From assembly GCA_009667805.1 (NCBI GenBank), contig CM019064.1, forward strand, positions 382,988,549-383,052,548: a stretch of DNA of 64,000 nucleotides, in the 5' to 3' direction. A program made the translations under genes and the position numbers. This DNA is from Leptobrachium leishanense. Its lineage: Eukaryota; Chordata; Amphibia; Anura; Megophryidae. This document shows positions 61,613-64,000 of this stretch, in pieces (the stretch's first letter is position 1; every line of letters begins with the position of its first letter). Under the pieces are notes generated by a model, which was not told the DNA's origin, did not search any database, and was given only the letters and a program-made list of their open reading frames with translations.

Positions 61613-64000
61613 ATTGGGTGGAGGAGGAGTGGCCCTGTATGTGAAAAACAACATAAAAACGAACCAAATAAAAGTGAGCGACGTGAACATAGAGTCAGTT
61701 TGGGTTACGCTAACATTTGGCAATCATACAGTAGCTCGTGTAGGTGTGATCTATAGACCCCCTGGACAAGTAGAAGAGCTAGATAATCTGCTGCTTGAGG
61801 AAATAGCCAAAATGGCAATGAAGGGGGAAGTTATTATCATGGGGGACTTTAATCTTCCTGATGTGAACTGGAAAACCAAAATAGCTGGGTGCACCAGGAG
61901 TACAAATATTCTAAACTCCTTACTGGGATTATCTCTAACACAAGTAGTTGAGGAGCCGACCCGTAAAGAGGCCATATTGGATTTAATACTCACAAATGGA
62001 GGTTTGGTATCGGACGTTGTTGTAGGTGAAAATTTGGGATCTAGTGATCACCAATCAGTATGGTTTAATATAAGAACAGGGATGGAGCCGCACCACACAA
62101 AAACAAAAGTTTTAGACTTTAAAAAAACAGATTTTTCTAAAATGAGATTTTGTGTGAATGAGTCCTTATCAGACTGGAGGAGTTTAAAGGGAGTCCAGGA
62201 GAAATGGGATTATTTAAAGGAAGCATTATTGAAGGCCACAGGAAATTGCATTCGGCTTGTTAGCAAAAACAAAAAAGGGAAGAAACCACTGTGGTACTCT
62301 GCAGAAGTGGCCAAAATAGTGAAGAACAAGAAGATAGCATTCAATAATTATAAAAAAACTCAGCGTGAAGAGGATAGGCAAACCTATAAGATTAGGCAGA
62401 AAGAGGCAAAGCAATTTATAAGAGCTTCCAAAGCACATGCAGAAGAGAAAATAGCTCAGTCAGTAAAAAAGGGGGACAAAACATTTTTTAGATACATAAA
62501 CGAGAAAAGAAAAGTAAAACAAGGATTAGTTAGATTAAAAACAAAGGAAGGAAGGTATGTAGAAGAGGATAAAAGTCTCGCTGACTGCCTCAATGAATAT
62601 TTTTGTTCAGTCTTTGCAGAAGAAAAGGAAGGAAAGGGACCTCAGTTAGGAGAGAACACTAAAGAGACATTTACATATGAGTTTACAGAGGAGGAGGTTC
62701 TAAAGCAGCTATCTAAAGTAAAGACAAATAAGTCAATGGGGCCTGATGGGATCCATCCTAAATTATTAAAAGAGCTCAGTGATGTAATAGCAAAACCGTT
62801 AACAAGGATTGGTTAAATAAATCTGTTAACAGGAGTCGTCCCAGAAGACTGGAAATTAGCAAATGTTGTGCCCATTTACAAGAAGGGTAGTAGGGAGGAA
62901 TCGGGGAACTATAGGCCAGTTAGTCTTACGTCAGTAGTGGGGAAATTAATGGAAACCATGTTAAAGGAAAGGATTGTTGAACATCTAAAAACACATAGAT
63001 TACAGGATCAGAAACAACATGGGTTTACCTCAGGGAGATCATGCCAAACTAATCTTATTGATTTTTTTGATTGGGTAACAAAAATAATAGACACAGGTGG
63101 TGCAGTAGACATTGCTTATTTAGATTTCAGTAAGGCTTTTGATACTGTTCCGCATAGAAGGCTTATCAATAAATTGCAATCTTTGAGCTTGGATTCCAAT
63201 ATTGTTGAATGGATTAGGCAGTGGCTGAGTGACAGACAACAGAGGGTTGTGGTAAATGGAGTTTATTCGGCGCAAGGTCTTGTTACCAGTGGGGTACCTC
63301 AGGGGTCAGTACTTGGACCCATTCTCTTTAATATTTTTATTAGTGATATTGCAGAAGGTATTAATGGAAAAGTATGTCTTTTTGCTGATGACACAAAGAT
63401 TTGCAACAGGGTTGACGTTCCTGGAGGGATCAGCCAAATGACAAATGATTTAGGTAAACTAAAAAAATGGTCGGAGTTGTGGCAATTGAGTTTTAACGTG
63501 GATAAGTGCAAGATAATGCACCTGGGACGTAAAAACCCAAGGGCTGAATATAGAATATTTGATACAGTCCTAACCTCAACATCTGAGGAAAGGGATTTAG
63601 GGGTCATTATTTCAGAGGATATAAGGGTAAGTAGTCAATGTAATAGAGCAGCAGGAAATGCTAGCAGAATGCTTGGTTGTGTAGGGAGAGGTATTAGCAG
63701 TAGGAAAAGGGAAGTGCTCATGCCACTGTACAGAGCACTGGTGAGACCTCACTTGGAGTACTGTGTGCAGTACTGGAGACCATATCTCCAGAAGGATATA
63801 GACATCTTAGAGAGAGTTCAGAGAAGGGCTACTAAAATGGTGTATGGCTTGAAGGAGAAAAGTTACCAGGAAAGGCTTAATGATCTTAACATGTACAGCT
63901 TGGAAAAAAGACGAGACAGAGGAGATATGATAGAAACATTTAAATACGTAAAGGGAATCCACAAGGTAGAGGAAGGGAGTATATTTAAAAGGAAACAAAG
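61613..64000 (+). pseudogene. CR1 LINE ORF2 (endonuclease + RT), nearly intact, runs off window
   Basis: One frame stays open from 61614 to the window end, except for a single TAA at 62814-62816. The endonuclease half has GGGGVALYVKN, GVIYRPPGQ, IMGDFNLPDVNW, RKEAILDLILTN and LGSSDHQSVWF. The N-terminal catalytic part is missing, so it is 5'-truncated. The linker is Lys-rich. The RT half has [60 protein letters not shown] and FADDTKICNR (catalytic FADD intact), then RPHLEYCVQYWRP, VQRRATKMV and LEKRRDRGDMIE. This is the least decayed coding sequence of any transposon here and belongs to a different CR1 lineage from 16273 and 55663. Confidence 0.85.

Overview
This window looks like nuclear DNA from a vertebrate with a large, repeat-choked genome, most likely an amphibian and probably an anuran. 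The basis is the mix of elements: CR1, L2-group and Tx1/L1-like LINEs, Penelope-like sequence, a piggyBac relic whose N-terminus resembles frog Uribo-type transposases, and dense TTAA-, 3-bp- and 8-bp-target-site DNA elements. The species cannot be named from the sequence alone. I see no bacterial, viral or CRISPR sequence and no tRNA or rRNA gene.

Only one host protein-coding gene can be supported. It is a complete five-exon gene on the + strand (about 42.5-52.0 kb) for subunit c of mitochondrial ATP synthase (ATP5MC/ATP5G family, best guess ATP5MC1). It has a CpG-rich promoter with three NRF-1-like sites, a noncoding first exon, a 56-residue transit peptide encoded by three exons, and a perfect 75-residue mature subunit c with Lys43 and Glu58. 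The start codon, splice sites, stop and poly(A) signal are all intact. Its introns and 3' UTR carry several repeats: a 30-bp minisatellite with twelve identical units, a polyadenylated retroinsert with a long open frame, a piggyBac transposase relic, and a TTAA-flanked inverted-repeat element inside the 3' UTR.

Layout. 0-4.3 kb: Penelope-like 3' end with a hammerhead-like motif, a Tx1/L1-like LINE fragment split by a TTAA element, a 3-bp-TSD element and 206-bp tandem repeats. 4.3-6.4 kb: mostly unrecognised sequence, with one stretch that could be host noncoding DNA. 6.4-16 kb: DNA elements, including a hAT-type element (8682-10622) that carries a 1.4-kb minisatellite. 16-21.5 kb: a LINE copy broken by CR1 and two TTAA elements, then a composite element broken by a hAT element, a CR1 tail and a foldback element. 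22-30.3 kb: more TTAA elements, an L2-like LINE carrying a 1-kb hammerhead-like insert with a 14-bp duplication, a second LINE-A copy and a 3-bp-TSD element. 31-41 kb: an L2-like LINE on the minus strand hit by at least four other elements, joined to a 3.2-kb LINE-A copy with a 2A-like motif. 42-52 kb: the ATP5MC gene. 52-64 kb: further MITEs, a second CR1/LINE-A nest and, from 61.6 kb to the window end, a CR1 whose endonuclease-RT frame is nearly intact.

Most long open frames in the window come from tandem repeats or dead retrotransposons and are not host genes. Many insertions can be ordered in time, because the interrupted host element is recognisable on both sides and perfect target-site duplications remain.
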